A program made the translations under genes and the position numbers. Below are positions 40,384-49,504 of a stretch of 64,000 nucleotides of DNA, piece after piece. Every line of letters starts with the position of its first letter. The first letter of the stretch is position 1. This stretch comes from CAZVFX01 sp964626565 (GTDB taxonomy: Bacteria; Myxococcota_A; UBA9042; CAIXZC01): contig CAZVFX010000014.1 of the NCBI GenBank assembly GCA_964626565.1, positions 19,232-83,231 of the forward strand. Direction: 5' to 3'. The notes beneath the pieces were generated by a model. That model saw nothing but the letters and a program-made list of their open reading frames with translations. It made no database searches and had not been told where the DNA came from.

Positions 40384-43300
40384 ATGAAACTACAGTCTTG
40401 TTTAGTTGTCGTTGGCACACTCCTGTTGCTGTCCGCCTGCTATCCGGGCAGTTCCCGGAAGCCGTTGGACGAAGTGGAACACGTCGGTGGTCCCAGGGTG
40501 GTCTTCGACCCGTTGCACCGCCCCATTCCCGAGATCCCGTTTCCCAACGACCTGGCGACCAGGAAGGACGAAACTTCTCCCACCGGCCTGCGCCTCAATA
40601 TCGCGGGCTTGGCCGGGACCTCCGTGGAGCGGCGCCAGCGTGAGGGCATGCAGCGACTGTCGGGTTTCGGTACATTCGCGCCCATGACCGTGTCATTCAG
40701 CGCTCCCCTGGACCTTTCCAGCCTGAAGAAACGTCATCATCCTGATCCGGAGGCCTCTCCCGACGGCACCTATGCGCCGGAAGACTTGTCGTGGGACCCT
40801 TCGGAGCACGCTATCTTCCTCGTTAACGTAGAGCCCGGCACGCCCCACTACGGCCAACTTGTGCCTCTGGACCTGGGCGGCGGAGTCTTCCCCAATCACA
40901 CAAAGTCCCACCAATTCTGGCCCCATGATCCGGCTCGTAACCTGGTGAACTTCGCGTTGCCGGCGGACAATCTGGCGGACGTGGATGGCGACGGTCTACC
41001 TGAGTTCGTGTATCACTGGGAGGTGGAAACCAACACCTTAATCATGCGGCCCATGGTTCCCATGGATCAGGCTGCGAGGCACGTCGTGGTTCTCACCCGC
41101 CGCCTGGTGGGGTATGTGGAAGACGGCGATGGCGGTTGGCTGCGGACCAAGTCAGGGGAGTTGGTTACCCGGGCCGTCGAGTCTCCCTTCGAGCACATCT
41201 GCACTCCGGGGCAGGAAGAGGCGGTTGACCAGGCGGTGGAATTGCTGGCTGTCCATGGCGTCGAGCGGGCTGAAGTGGCGTTCGCCTGGTCGTTTACGAC
41301 GCAGAAGGTCACCGACCTGCTCACGGTGATGCGGGAAGGGCTCGGTGGCAGCGGGCCGTTTGCCTACCTGGCTGAAGATTTCCCCCCGGAAATCGCCGGA
41401 GTAGAGAACCTGGACCTCGTTATTGACGCCGACCTTGACAAGGATGGAGAACTCGACATCCTCGACGACAATCTGTACATCATCCAGGCCGACTTCCTCG
41501 CCCCTCTCCTTGACATCATTACCATGGCCATGTCGACGGAACTGAGTGGCGACTTTCTGGGGGACGTAGACTACTTTGTCATGGGCAGCATAGTCGCTCC
41601 CGGCTTCCTTCGCACCGCGGACAAGCGTTTCGATTTGAATCTCACCACCGGTGAAGGCACGGTGAGCAGTGAGGTAGTGCCCTTCATGCTGAGTGTGCCC
41701 AAGGCCAGGGAGAACTGCCCCAAATACGTGCCGGGTACCTCGCCCGAACCGGGCTGTCCTCCCTTCCCGGTGATGACCTACGTCCACGGGACTCAGACGT
41801 CGCGGCTGGAGATGATCGGAATTGCCAACAAGATGGCTCAAATGGGAATTGCATGCTGGTCGCTGGACTGCGTGGGCCACGGGCCGTTCGTGCCGCCGCT
41901 GGAGATGGTAATCCGTCAGTACCCGGATTACGCGTTCTTGATCCCGGTGATAAAGGACGTTCTGGCCGACTTCCTGTTCCTGCCGGCCAAGGCTGCACAG
42001 ATAAAGAAGCTTCCCGATGACGATGCCATCAAGGCGTTCTCCGAGGTCGGGCTGCTGAAGTCGATTACGGAGATTGGCAGGGCCGAGGACGAGGACGGCG
42101 ACGGTTTCACCGGCTCCGGGGAGAGTTTTTACGTCGCAGACCCCTTCCGCGTTCGTGACAACACTTTGGAATCGGTAATCGACTACTACCAACTCCACCG
42201 CGTGATCAGGGCTTTGAGCCAGGACAAGGTGCCGCCGAAGGTGGAAGACCAGTGGCAGGCGTGCGCGGGCCTCAAGAAGTGTGTTTCAGACGACAAAGAT
42301 GCACAAGGGCGGTGCCCGGATGAGCAGGCTTGCTGGGATTCGCTGAAAGCCAACCTGCTGGCTGGCGATTTCAACGCGGACGGTTTCCTGGATGTCGGTG
42401 GTCCCGATGTGTCCATCTCCATCTCCGGCACCTCTCTGGGGGGCATGATCGCGAGCATTATTGCGGCCACGGATCCCGATGTGCAGGTGGCGGCCCCAGT
42501 GGTGCCCGGGGGCGGCATGGTGGATATTTTCTCCCGCACCCAACTCCACTGGGTGCTGGAGCCGGTTTTCTTCTGGACCCTGGGGCCTGTGGTTGTGGGT
42601 TGCCCGGTGGAATACATGGATTCCGGGGAGCGCCGGGTGCTGCTGTCCTTCAACAACTTCGTCGAGCACGTCATGGTGGCTGACGAAGAGACTGGCAAAG
42701 AGACGCAGGTGTTCGAGTATGTTACCGACGACTGCCGGGGCTTCTGGGAGAACGCCAAGGGGGAGGCGCCCGGGCGCTTGAGGAGCAGCTCGGGCAGTTT
42801 GCCGGTGGTTCCGGGAGCAAAGGTGCTGGTACGCAATATTACCCTCGGGGAAGAGGCCGAGGCCGTCATGTTGGAAAGCGGCGCGTTCAGTGCCGGTGTG
42901 CCGGCGGACATTGGTGACAGGCTGGAAATCTCGGTGCTGTCGCCCGACGGGATACCTATCGAGACGGTGGTGGTGGAGGAGTGCCCCTACGAGGGGTCCG
43001 GCCACGTCCGAAATACGCCTGATTTTCGCCGGTTCGCCGGGCTCATCCAGGGGGTCTTCGAGGCTGCCGATGCCATCAACTATGTCCCCCATCTGTTCAT
43101 GGACCCGTTGCCCGGCCATCCCCCGGTCAAGGTGCTTCAGCTCAACGATGTGGGGGACACTACTATTCCCGTCAGCGCCGCGGTGGCGTACTCCCGGGCC
43201 GCGGGCCTGTTGGGGGCCTCGGTGGAGGAGTGGTATCCCATCAACGAGTACTTCCGGTTGAACGGCATGCTGGACGAGTGGAAGATGAGCACCACCGTCC

Positions 43301-43707
43301 CGTCTACCGGCGAGATTTACACGGATTTCTGGGATTGCGATGACGTCGACGATAACAACGGCATGCTGGGCCAGGCCCCGCCCATCGGCAAGTTTCTGGA
43401 CCCCGATGCGAAAGTAAATGCCCTTCCCACTGTGAAGGTCGGTGACGGTGTGGGGGCGTGGCGGGTGGCCAACGTTTACGGCCACCATGAATACATCGGC
43501 ACGGAAAACAATCACCCGGACCCCACGGGTTGCTGCGACTCACCCGACCCGGCAGATTGCCAGCTTTCCGTGGACCTGCCTTGCCAGCAGTACACCAACT
43601 ACTATCAGAACATGCTGGTGAAGTTCGTGGCCGAGGGCGGGAGCAAGGTAGTGGACGATATCTGCATCATGGATAACGAGTGCCCCCTCATGGAGTGGGG
43701 GAAGTGA
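40384..43707 (+). CDS. Large lipoprotein with alpha/beta-hydrolase (lipase/esterase-like) domain
   Basis: 1107 residues from ATG 40384 with GAGGAAG upstream. Seen: lipobox LSAC (about residue 19), a long N-terminal region (about 25-440) with beta-rich Ig-like or propeller-like patterns, then a split hydrolase fold. It has MTYVHGTQTSR (oxyanion strand), ACWSLDCVGHG, and the nucleophile elbow GTSLGG with Ser684 (codon 42433-42435). A candidate acid residue may lie in LQLNDVGDTTIP and a candidate His in NVYGHHEY. Inserted Cys-rich stretches (CAGLKKCVSDD, CPDEQACW) may be disulfide-bonded. A secreted esterase or lipase anchored by lipid is the likely role; substrate unknown. Confidence 0.85.
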   Translation: MKLQSCLVVVGTLLLLSACYPGSSRKPLDEVEHVGGPRVVFDPLHRPIPEIPFPNDLATRKDETSPTGLRLNIAGLAGTSVERRQREGMQRLSGFGTFAPMTVSFSAPLDLSSLKKRHHPDPEASPDGTYAPEDLSWDPSEHAIFLVNVEPGTPHYGQLVPLDLGGGVFPNHTKSHQFWPHDPARNLVNFALPADNLADVDGDGLPEFVYHWEVETNTLIMRPMVPMDQAARHVVVLTRRLVGYVEDGDGGWLRTKSGELVTRAVESPFEHICTPGQEEAVDQAVELLAVHGVERAEVAFAWSFTTQKVTDLLTVMREGLGGSGPFAYLAEDFPPEIAGVENLDLVIDADLDKDGELDILDDNLYIIQADFLAPLLDIITMAMSTELSGDFLGDVDYFVMGSIVAPGFLRTADKRFDLNLTTGEGTVSSEVVPFMLSVPKARENCPKYVPGTSPEPGCPPFPVMTYVHGTQTSRLEMIGIANKMAQMGIACWSLDCVGHGPFVPPLEMVIRQYPDYAFLIPVIKDVLADFLFLPAKAAQIKKLPDDDAIKAFSEVGLLKSITEIGRAEDEDGDGFTGSGESFYVADPFRVRDNTLESVIDYYQLHRVIRALSQDKVPPKVEDQWQACAGLKKCVSDDKDAQGRCPDEQACWDSLKANLLAGDFNADGFLDVGGPDVSISISGTSLGGMIASIIAATDPDVQVAAPVVPGGGMVDIFSRTQLHWVLEPVFFWTLGPVVVGCPVEYMDSGERRVLLSFNNFVEHVMVADEETGKETQVFEYVTDDCRGFWENAKGEAPGRLRSSSGSLPVVPGAKVLVRNITLGEEAEAVMLESGAFSAGVPADIGDRLEISVLSPDGIPIETVVVEECPYEGSGHVRNTPDFRRFAGLIQGVFEAADAINYVPHLFMDPLPGHPPVKVLQLNDVGDTTIPVSAAVAYSRAAGLLGASVEEWYPINEYFRLNGMLDEWKMSTTVPSTGEIYTDFWDCDDVDDNNGMLGQAPPIGKFLDPDAKVNALPTVKVGDGVGAWRVANVYGHHEYIGTENNHPDPTGCCDSPDPADCQLSVDLPCQQYTNYYQNMLVKFVAEGGSKVVDDICIMDNECPLMEWGK

Positions 43708-43710
43708 GGC

Positions 43711-43752
43711 AGGCTGTAGGCTGTAGGCGGTAGGTGGTCGGTGGCAGGTACG
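43711..43752. repeat. Degenerate 7-bp tandem repeat between convergent genes
   Basis: Six heptamers in a row: AGGCTGT, AGGCTGT, AGGCGGT, AGGTGGT, CGGTGGC, AGGTACG. They occupy almost the whole 54-base gap between two convergent hydrolase genes. Confidence 0.7.
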
Positions 43753-43761
43753 GCCTGACGG

Positions 43762-45075
43762 CTATTCCAATTCCAGCAGGTAGCGAAGATCTTCCTCGTA
43801 TTCAACCGCGGCGTCGGCGCTGATGTAGTCTGCTGAGCCGGGGCTGTTCCGGAGGTGTTGGTTGAAGAAGCCGATACCGAATTGCCGGATAATTGGATGA
43901 GCTATTTCGGTGGGGATGTTGAAGTCGGCGCACCCATCGGTGAGCGCGTCTTCGGCGTCGGTAATGCCCATCTCCTTGGCTGCCTTCTCCAGGTCAAGGA
44001 CACAGATGTCGGTGAAGGTGTAGTGCCCGCCGGTGAGCAGTTCGAAGTAGTATTTTGGCGGTGGCACCAGGTGATAGGGCGCCTCCATCTCCTGCTCCAC
44101 CTCGCCGATGGTTTTGTCGAGTTTGTCCGCCATCACCATTACCGGAACGGTGATTTCCTCTACGAAGTAGCCCTGGGGCGGCAGCAGCGTGGTACTCGGG
44201 GCCATGGGCAGAATCGCTTTGACCCGGGAGTCCACAAGGGCCATTACGAAGCTCACGTAGCCGCCGAACGAGTGCCCGCTGATACCTACAGCCTCGGTGT
44301 CGATGACACCTTCGAAGAAGTCGTACTTCTTCTCGTTCCTCTCAATCATCAGATCGATGAGATGGGACATGTCGTAGGGCCGGTCGAATGCTGAATTGAC
44401 CACCTCCTCCATGGAATAGCCGCCCTGGACGAACAGGTCGAACAGGCAGTTGTCGGGGTGGTCGGGTGCGACCACGACGTAACCGTGGCTGGCCAGATAG
44501 GCGGTGAAGAAGACGCTTTGAAACCTTACCCCGTAGGCGCCATGGGAGAAGACGACGAGCGGGTAGGGGCCGTCGTTCTTGCGCATGTCCGCGTCTCGGA
44601 CGTAGTTGGTTTCGATGGGTGGTATATCCACGTCGGGAATGGAATCCCGGGCCCAATCGGGCGCCCGGCCGCGCAAATCGATCCAGTCGTTGGGTGCGTC
44701 CCGGAACTCTTCGGTGGCCGGATACCAGACATCAACCACGAGGTTGCGATTCTGACCCCAGAAGCCTTTGGTCAAGGTCGTGAAGGTGGTCACTCCTACC
44801 GGAAAAGGTCCCTCCACCGCGGGGTCGGGGGCATGCTCCTCATTGGCAGCGCACAACTGTTCCACACACCCCTTGGGCCACTGCGGGCCGGCATCGACCT
44901 CGGCAACAATCTCGGGCTCAGGGGTCGGAGGCAGGTCGACCCGGGGTGCGACCTCTTCCGCAGCCTTGATGTCGGACTGGCCCGCGGCATCTTCCACCGA
45001 CCCGGAATCGCCGGCGCAGGAGTAAAGAAGAAGTGCAGTTACAGCGAGAGAAACAATATTTGTACGGGAAGTCAT
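43762..45075 (-). CDS. Lipoprotein alpha/beta-hydrolase (dienelactone hydrolase / PAF-acetylhydrolase-like)
   Basis: 437 residues with lipobox LYSC (about residue 20) and an acidic/Pro linker to about residue 70. Seen: oxyanion strand VVFSHGAYG, ASHGYVVVAPDH, nucleophile elbow ISGHSFGG, VPVMVMADKLD (possible acid strand) and LLTGGHYTFTD with the probable catalytic His. The arrangement resembles the dienelactone hydrolase and PAF-acetylhydrolase group of esterases. Last gene of a minus-strand group with the FHA protein (18-base gap) and the chemoreceptor. It converges on the other hydrolase lipoprotein. Confidence 0.9.
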   Translation of the reverse strand: MTSRTNIVSLAVTALLLYSCAGDSGSVEDAAGQSDIKAAEEVAPRVDLPPTPEPEIVAEVDAGPQWPKGCVEQLCAANEEHAPDPAVEGPFPVGVTTFTTLTKGFWGQNRNLVVDVWYPATEEFRDAPNDWIDLRGRAPDWARDSIPDVDIPPIETNYVRDADMRKNDGPYPLVVFSHGAYGVRFQSVFFTAYLASHGYVVVAPDHPDNCLFDLFVQGGYSMEEVVNSAFDRPYDMSHLIDLMIERNEKKYDFFEGVIDTEAVGISGHSFGGYVSFVMALVDSRVKAILPMAPSTTLLPPQGYFVEEITVPVMVMADKLDKTIGEVEQEMEAPYHLVPPPKYYFELLTGGHYTFTDICVLDLEKAAKEMGITDAEDALTDGCADFNIPTEIAHPIIRQFGIGFFNQHLRNSPGSADYISADAAVEYEEDLRYLLELE

Positions 45076-45093
45076 GTTGGGCGGTTGCTCCGT

Positions 45094-45861
45094 CTAGACG
45101 GCGACTTTGATAAGCTGCCTGCCGATGAACAGGTAGTCGCCCTCATTTATGATTCTCTTTTCGTCGTTTCTAAGGCGCATGAAGGAGCCGTTCCTGCTCC
45201 CGACGTCTGAAAGCCACACTGCGGAATCCTTGAACTCAACCGAGGCATGGCGGTGGGACATGAACTTGTCATCGGGGAAATTGAAGTCGCATTTTTCCCG
45301 CCCGATGGTGATTTTCGGCTTGCGGGCGCAGTGCACGGAGCCCGGGCGCCCGCCCTTGAGCACCTGGGTCAACTTGAAGTACCAGTTGGAAATGGGGGTG
45401 CCGAAGAAGTAGGTGCCGGTTTCGTCCGCCTGGGGTTCCACCGTGGTTCCTTCCTCGAACATGAAGAGCTGTTCACCGGAGATGAAGCGGTCGAGGCCTT
45501 TCAACTGCACGGGTGCGGAGACCCTGACGAAAGTGCCGTTGGCAGAGCCCAGGTCCTTGACGAACAAGCGCCCTTCCTCGTAGAAGAAGCAGGCGTGTTT
45601 CTCCGAGACGGTGTCGTCCTCGGGAAAGAGAATAATCCCTTCCTCCCGGCCGGCTACATGCTCGCGACCGCCCAGCGCGTACGACGCGGTTTGCCCGCCG
45701 TCACCTCGGATGAGTACGAGTTTGTATTTCTTTTCGTGTTCGATGCCCGCTATCTGCTCCGTCCCGGAGTCGACATCGGACACCGGTGCGCCGCAATTCA
45801 TGCAGAAGCTATAGTCGGGTAGGACTTGCGCCCCGCAACGACTGCAAGTCGATTCCTTCAT
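45094..45861 (-). CDS. Zinc-ribbon protein with two FHA domains
   Basis: 255 residues. Seen: an N-terminal zinc ribbon (CSRCGAQ, CMNCGAP), FHA domain 1 (about 50-140; HVAGREEG, SEKHACFF, KDLGSANGTF) and FHA domain 2 (about 175-255; TIGREKCDFNF, SHRHASVEF, SDVGSRNGSF). Both FHA domains retain the Gly-Arg, Ser-x-x-His and Asn-Gly residues that bind phosphothreonine. It has no membrane segment, so is cytoplasmic. It could read phosphorylation by the Ser/Thr kinases encoded at 1-1601 and 32691-34751; this partnership is inference. It lies between a chemoreceptor and a hydrolase gene on the same strand. Confidence 0.95.
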   Translation of the reverse strand: MKESTCSRCGAQVLPDYSFCMNCGAPVSDVDSGTEQIAGIEHEKKYKLVLIRGDGGQTASYALGGREHVAGREEGIILFPEDDTVSEKHACFFYEEGRLFVKDLGSANGTFVRVSAPVQLKGLDRFISGEQLFMFEEGTTVEPQADETGTYFFGTPISNWYFKLTQVLKGGRPGSVHCARKPKITIGREKCDFNFPDDKFMSHRHASVEFKDSAVWLSDVGSRNGSFMRLRNDEKRIINEGDYLFIGRQLIKVAV

Positions 45862-45935
45862 CTTGAACCCCCTGGGGCTTACAACTCACCAATTCCAACC
45901 GTAGATTCTAAAGGGGAAATTGGAAAATTCAAATG

Positions 45936-47876
45936 TCAAATGTCATCTTTCTCTTCAAGCGGCACCAGGTTGGCCTCAGTTTCCGTCGATGCGGGCAGTT
46001 GGCGAACCTTAAACTTACCGACGAGAAGTGCCAGTTCTCTGGCCTTGTCTCTAATGCTTGATCCTTCGTCCACGGTTTGCTGGGAAGCTTCCAGCGCCTC
46101 GTGGCCGATTCGTTGAACTTCGAACATCATCTGGGCAATATCATCGCTGGCCGCAGCCTGCTCTTTCACCGACTCTGCCGTCTCCTGCATGATCGCAGAC
46201 AACTCCGTCAGGTGGTGCAGCGTGACGTTGACCAGTTGGGAACCGGAGTCAACGTCCTCCTTGGATGTCTCCATCGACTCCACAAGTCCCCGGGTTACAC
46301 TTTGAATCGAGCTGATGTTGTCGATGATCTCCCGGGAATTTTTCTCCACGCGGGTGGCCTGTTCACGCATCTGCTGGGCGACCACAGCAAAGCCCTGGCC
46401 TGCGGCACCGGCTCGTGCAGCCTCAATGGACGCGTTGAGGGCCAACATGGAGTTTTCCTCGGTAATCTTGGAAATCAACTCTGCAATGGCGCCAATTTTC
46501 TCCACGTCCTCTTTCAGTTTGCTCACCTTCTCCCACGAGACGTGCACGGTGTCCTTGATGCGCGTCATGCCCCGGTCGGTCTTCTCCACAGAATCCCGCC
46601 CCAGACCCGCGATTTGAGCTCCCTGAGTGGCTCTGCCTGCGATCTCCTGGATGGTGCGGCTCAATTCGTTGGTCAGCGACGTAGAGTTCTCGATTCTCGA
46701 GACTTGCCCTTTGGCTCCGTCGAAGGTTCTGGTCGCGACGTGTGAGATCTCCTGGGCTGATTGGCCGAGCCGAAGGCTTGAGTCGCGTATGTGCCACACC
46801 AGGCCGTTGACCTTTTCGAAGAGTTCGTTGATCACCGTCGCCAGGTCGGCCAGTTCGTCGCGTCCCCGCACTTCCAGGCGTCTGGTGAGGTCGGCTTCGC
46901 CGGCCACTACATTCCGAATCGACACGGTGAACGTGCTAATGGGCCTGGTGATGGTTCTGGCCACCAGCAGGGCGACCAGAATGGCTGCCAGGACGCCACC
47001 GATGCCGACGTACAGAACCGGGTAGAGGTTTTCGGCAACCCTCGTTTCATAGCTGGCCCGCACCCTGAACAACGCAATGTTGCCCACCCGGCCGGGGCCA
47101 TCCACGGTCAGCGCTTCGAACGGCCGACGGTGAAGGTCGAAGGTTTTGCCCTTGAAGTTGATCACGGTTGCTTCCAGCTTCCCTTCCGGCACCTTGCGCC
47201 GGTTCTTCAGGGACTCACCCAGCTCTTCCCTGTCCGCGCCGGCAACCGTTGAAGACACCACGTCATCGGCCACCGTCACCGCCAGATTGTGGCGTTTGGC
47301 TTTGCGGGAGTCGGAATCAAGACTGTACGTGTTGAACGGCCGCTCCAAGTCTACGGCCAGCACCACGAACCCCACCTGCTGCTCACCGACCAGTACCGGC
47401 ACCGCGGCCACCTGGTATACCTGCAAGTTGGGGAGCAGTGCTGGTGCGGAGAGCACGGTGCCGCGGGCGGCCTCGGCGAACAACTTGGCTGCAGCCTGGA
47501 ATTTTCCGGCTACTTCACCTCCTGCCGCGACGTGGAGGTAGTTGTCGTAGATCAGGAATGCATCGAGGGGAAGGGCTGCGTCCAGGTCGCGCAGCAGCGT
47601 TCGCCGGAGTCGCTCCAGCGCGGTGCGGTCTTCTGCGAGCAAGCCTTCGGCCAGTTCCCGATCCCGGGCTACCAATTGTGCGGTGGCGAGCAGGCTGTTG
47701 CCCAACGCGACCTGGTAGCTCTCATACCTGTTCATGTGTTTCTTGAGATAGTCACCCCTGGCGGCCGCGTCGCGCATCTTGCGATCCAGCACCAGCATCG
47801 TCGAACCGACGGTAAGCACCAGCAGAAGTACGATGGCGAATAGGATTCGTCGTCGGAGGTTCCAAAAGCCGGCCAT
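45936..47876 (-). CDS. Methyl-accepting chemotaxis protein
   Basis: 646 residues; GAGG precedes the ATG. Seen: membrane helix 1 (about 10-30), a periplasmic sensor of about 250 residues resembling a Cache-type domain, membrane helix 2 (about 284-308), HAMP (about 305-360; RTITRPISTF, ELADLATVI) and a long signalling coiled coil. The hairpin tip (ISKITEENSMLALNASIEAARAG, GFAVVAQQMREQA) is close to the canonical CheA/CheW-binding sequence. There is no C-terminal CheR-tethering pentapeptide. No che genes are in the window, so it must signal to an array or pathway encoded elsewhere, or to a Frz-like system (inference). Confidence 0.95.
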   Translation of the reverse strand: MAGFWNLRRRILFAIVLLLVLTVGSTMLVLDRKMRDAAARGDYLKKHMNRYESYQVALGNSLLATAQLVARDRELAEGLLAEDRTALERLRRTLLRDLDAALPLDAFLIYDNYLHVAAGGEVAGKFQAAAKLFAEAARGTVLSAPALLPNLQVYQVAAVPVLVGEQQVGFVVLAVDLERPFNTYSLDSDSRKAKRHNLAVTVADDVVSSTVAGADREELGESLKNRRKVPEGKLEATVINFKGKTFDLHRRPFEALTVDGPGRVGNIALFRVRASYETRVAENLYPVLYVGIGGVLAAILVALLVARTITRPISTFTVSIRNVVAGEADLTRRLEVRGRDELADLATVINELFEKVNGLVWHIRDSSLRLGQSAQEISHVATRTFDGAKGQVSRIENSTSLTNELSRTIQEIAGRATQGAQIAGLGRDSVEKTDRGMTRIKDTVHVSWEKVSKLKEDVEKIGAIAELISKITEENSMLALNASIEAARAGAAGQGFAVVAQQMREQATRVEKNSREIIDNISSIQSVTRGLVESMETSKEDVDSGSQLVNVTLHHLTELSAIMQETAESVKEQAAASDDIAQMMFEVQRIGHEALEASQQTVDEGSSIRDKARELALLVGKFKVRQLPASTETEANLVPLEEKDDI

Positions 47877-47957
47877 GTCCAGACCTCGAGGAGTAAACTA
47901 CGGGCTAGGGTATCACAAAGCCGGCGATGCGAAAAGAGCGCTGGGCCTAAAAAACAG

Positions 47958-47985
47958 TTTACCTTTCATCAACGTTTTCTATAAT
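47958..47985 (+). promoter_or_regulatory. Putative promoter of the secreted 494-residue protein
   Basis: TTTACC at 47958-47963, a 16-base spacer and TATAAT at 47980-47985, 28 bases before the ATG at 48013, in the gap divergent from the chemoreceptor. Confidence 0.5.
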
Positions 47986-48012
47986 AGCCCCTATGATATG
48001 GAGGAAGCTGAC

Positions 48013-49497
48013 ATGATCAAGCGAGCGGTGTCATGCGTTCTGGCCCTGGCTATCGCGGTTGTTGCCGTCGAGGCGGGAGCTATCGAACTCAGGTTCCAGA
48101 CCGGACACAGCGCCAACCTGTTCTGGATGGTCGACCAGATGTCCCGGTGGGACCGCAACTACACGTCGCGGGCTTATCGCAAGTATTGGCAGACCAAGCT
48201 GGAGTTCAATGATCAGGATCTGGCCGTGCTGGAAGCGTACGCCAGGCTGCGCCGTAAGCATGCGCGCCTGGAGGACAAGGCAGTCCGGACGACCACTTCG
48301 CCATGGGTGTCGCTGTTCGGTCGGACTACCACTTTGCCTCACGAACAGTTTGCCCTGGCTTTCCTGGAGACCCGGACTCCCGCCGACGCCGCGGTGCTGT
48401 TGAAACTGTCTCCCATGGACACCAAGGTGATCATCGGTGCGCTGAAGCACTTCGCCCGTAAGTTCAAGGACGAATGGCCGCGAGAGACCGCCCACTTGAA
48501 GGGCTTCAGCCAGAAGGCGACGGTGCTTGTCTCTCTGGCCGATGCCCCCGGTTTCATCGACCAGATGCGCTCCTTCCTCGGAGTGCGGGGTGCGGTACCC
48601 CAGGCGATGCCCATCGATGTACTCTGGGCACCGCCCGGTTTTGTCAAGCCGACCCATCTCGACTACCACATTATTCTCCCGGTGTCGGTGGACCAGGCAG
48701 AAACCGATGAGGCGGTGCTCCAGCATCTCTCCAAAGTGATTCAGGAGACCGGTTCCTATTTCCTGTCCAAGCTGCCGCCGGAGTATCTTTCGGAAGCCAG
48801 CCGGCGCCTGTTGCGGGAGTGTGGCTATGTCAATCCGGCCAGCCCGGACGTCATGAAGCAGGCCCTCCTGGTTGCCATGGGCGAGATTCTGTTCTTGCGA
48901 GACCGCTTTCCCGACCTGCCGGGTTCCACGGTGCTCGTCCCTTACGATTCGGAACTCGAATACCCTTATGCCGTAGATGAACTGGCCCGGGAGTTCGCAG
49001 AGTCCCTCAAGATCTATTTCCGGCAGCCTTCGGGATTCTACCCCGGGTTCCTGGACAAGGCGATAGAAATTCAGAAACGGCTCTTTCCTCCCCGACCCCG
49101 CTTCTTCGCATCCACCGGCGTGCTCTTTGCCGGGGCAGAGGGCAAGGAGTTGTTCGACGGGCTCTTCGGCTCTGATCACCGACTCACCTATGACGGGAGC
49201 AGTAGCAACGACTTCTTGAGAAAGGTGAAGGCGGAGCCCGGCCGCACCGTGTTTATCGTCGTGACCGCCAAACAGGATGGCATGATGTGGAAGGCGCTCA
49301 AGGGGATGAAGAACTGGCGGGCTCTGTCCAAAGAGTTCAAGCGCACCAGCAAGAAGAGCTTCATCTACCCGATAAAGCGCACCGGGGCCGGCCAGATTTT
49401 CGTAATCCGCGGTCTGGACCTTGATGGAGTTCGCAAAGCGCTCATCACTTTGTATAATATGCAGGGGATGCCCGTATCGCCCGTTTTCATCGAGTAG
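48013..49497 (+). CDS. Exported protein of unknown function
   Basis: 494 residues from ATG 48013 with GAGGAAG at 48001-48007; the frame is open further upstream but crosses the promoter. Seen: a signal peptide (1-22, ending VEAGA), then a mixed helical protein without Cys-rich regions, repeats or membrane segments. I see no HExxH, GxSxG or other catalytic motif. Distinct segments such as PPGFVKPTHLDYHIILPVS and HLSKVIQETGSYFLSKLP suggest one large globular domain. No family recognised. It is followed 7 bases later by the HD-GYP regulator gene, so probably shares its transcript. Confidence 0.8.
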   Translation: MIKRAVSCVLALAIAVVAVEAGAIELRFQTGHSANLFWMVDQMSRWDRNYTSRAYRKYWQTKLEFNDQDLAVLEAYARLRRKHARLEDKAVRTTTSPWVSLFGRTTTLPHEQFALAFLETRTPADAAVLLKLSPMDTKVIIGALKHFARKFKDEWPRETAHLKGFSQKATVLVSLADAPGFIDQMRSFLGVRGAVPQAMPIDVLWAPPGFVKPTHLDYHIILPVSVDQAETDEAVLQHLSKVIQETGSYFLSKLPPEYLSEASRRLLRECGYVNPASPDVMKQALLVAMGEILFLRDRFPDLPGSTVLVPYDSELEYPYAVDELAREFAESLKIYFRQPSGFYPGFLDKAIEIQKRLFPPRPRFFASTGVLFAGAEGKELFDGLFGSDHRLTYDGSSSNDFLRKVKAEPGRTVFIVVTAKQDGMMWKALKGMKNWRALSKEFKRTSKKSFIYPIKRTGAGQIFVIRGLDLDGVRKALITLYNMQGMPVSPVFIE

Positions 49498-49504
49498 TTC
49501 GCCC

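Noticed and set aside
42286..43515. Minus-strand open frame of 409 codons inside the large hydrolase gene
   Set aside because: The plus-strand gene has a lipobox, GTSLGG elbow and continuous coding pattern; the antisense frame has none.
47779..48012. Upstream extension of the 494-residue exported protein
   Set aside because: It would run over the chemoreceptor start and the promoter, and would bury the signal peptide.
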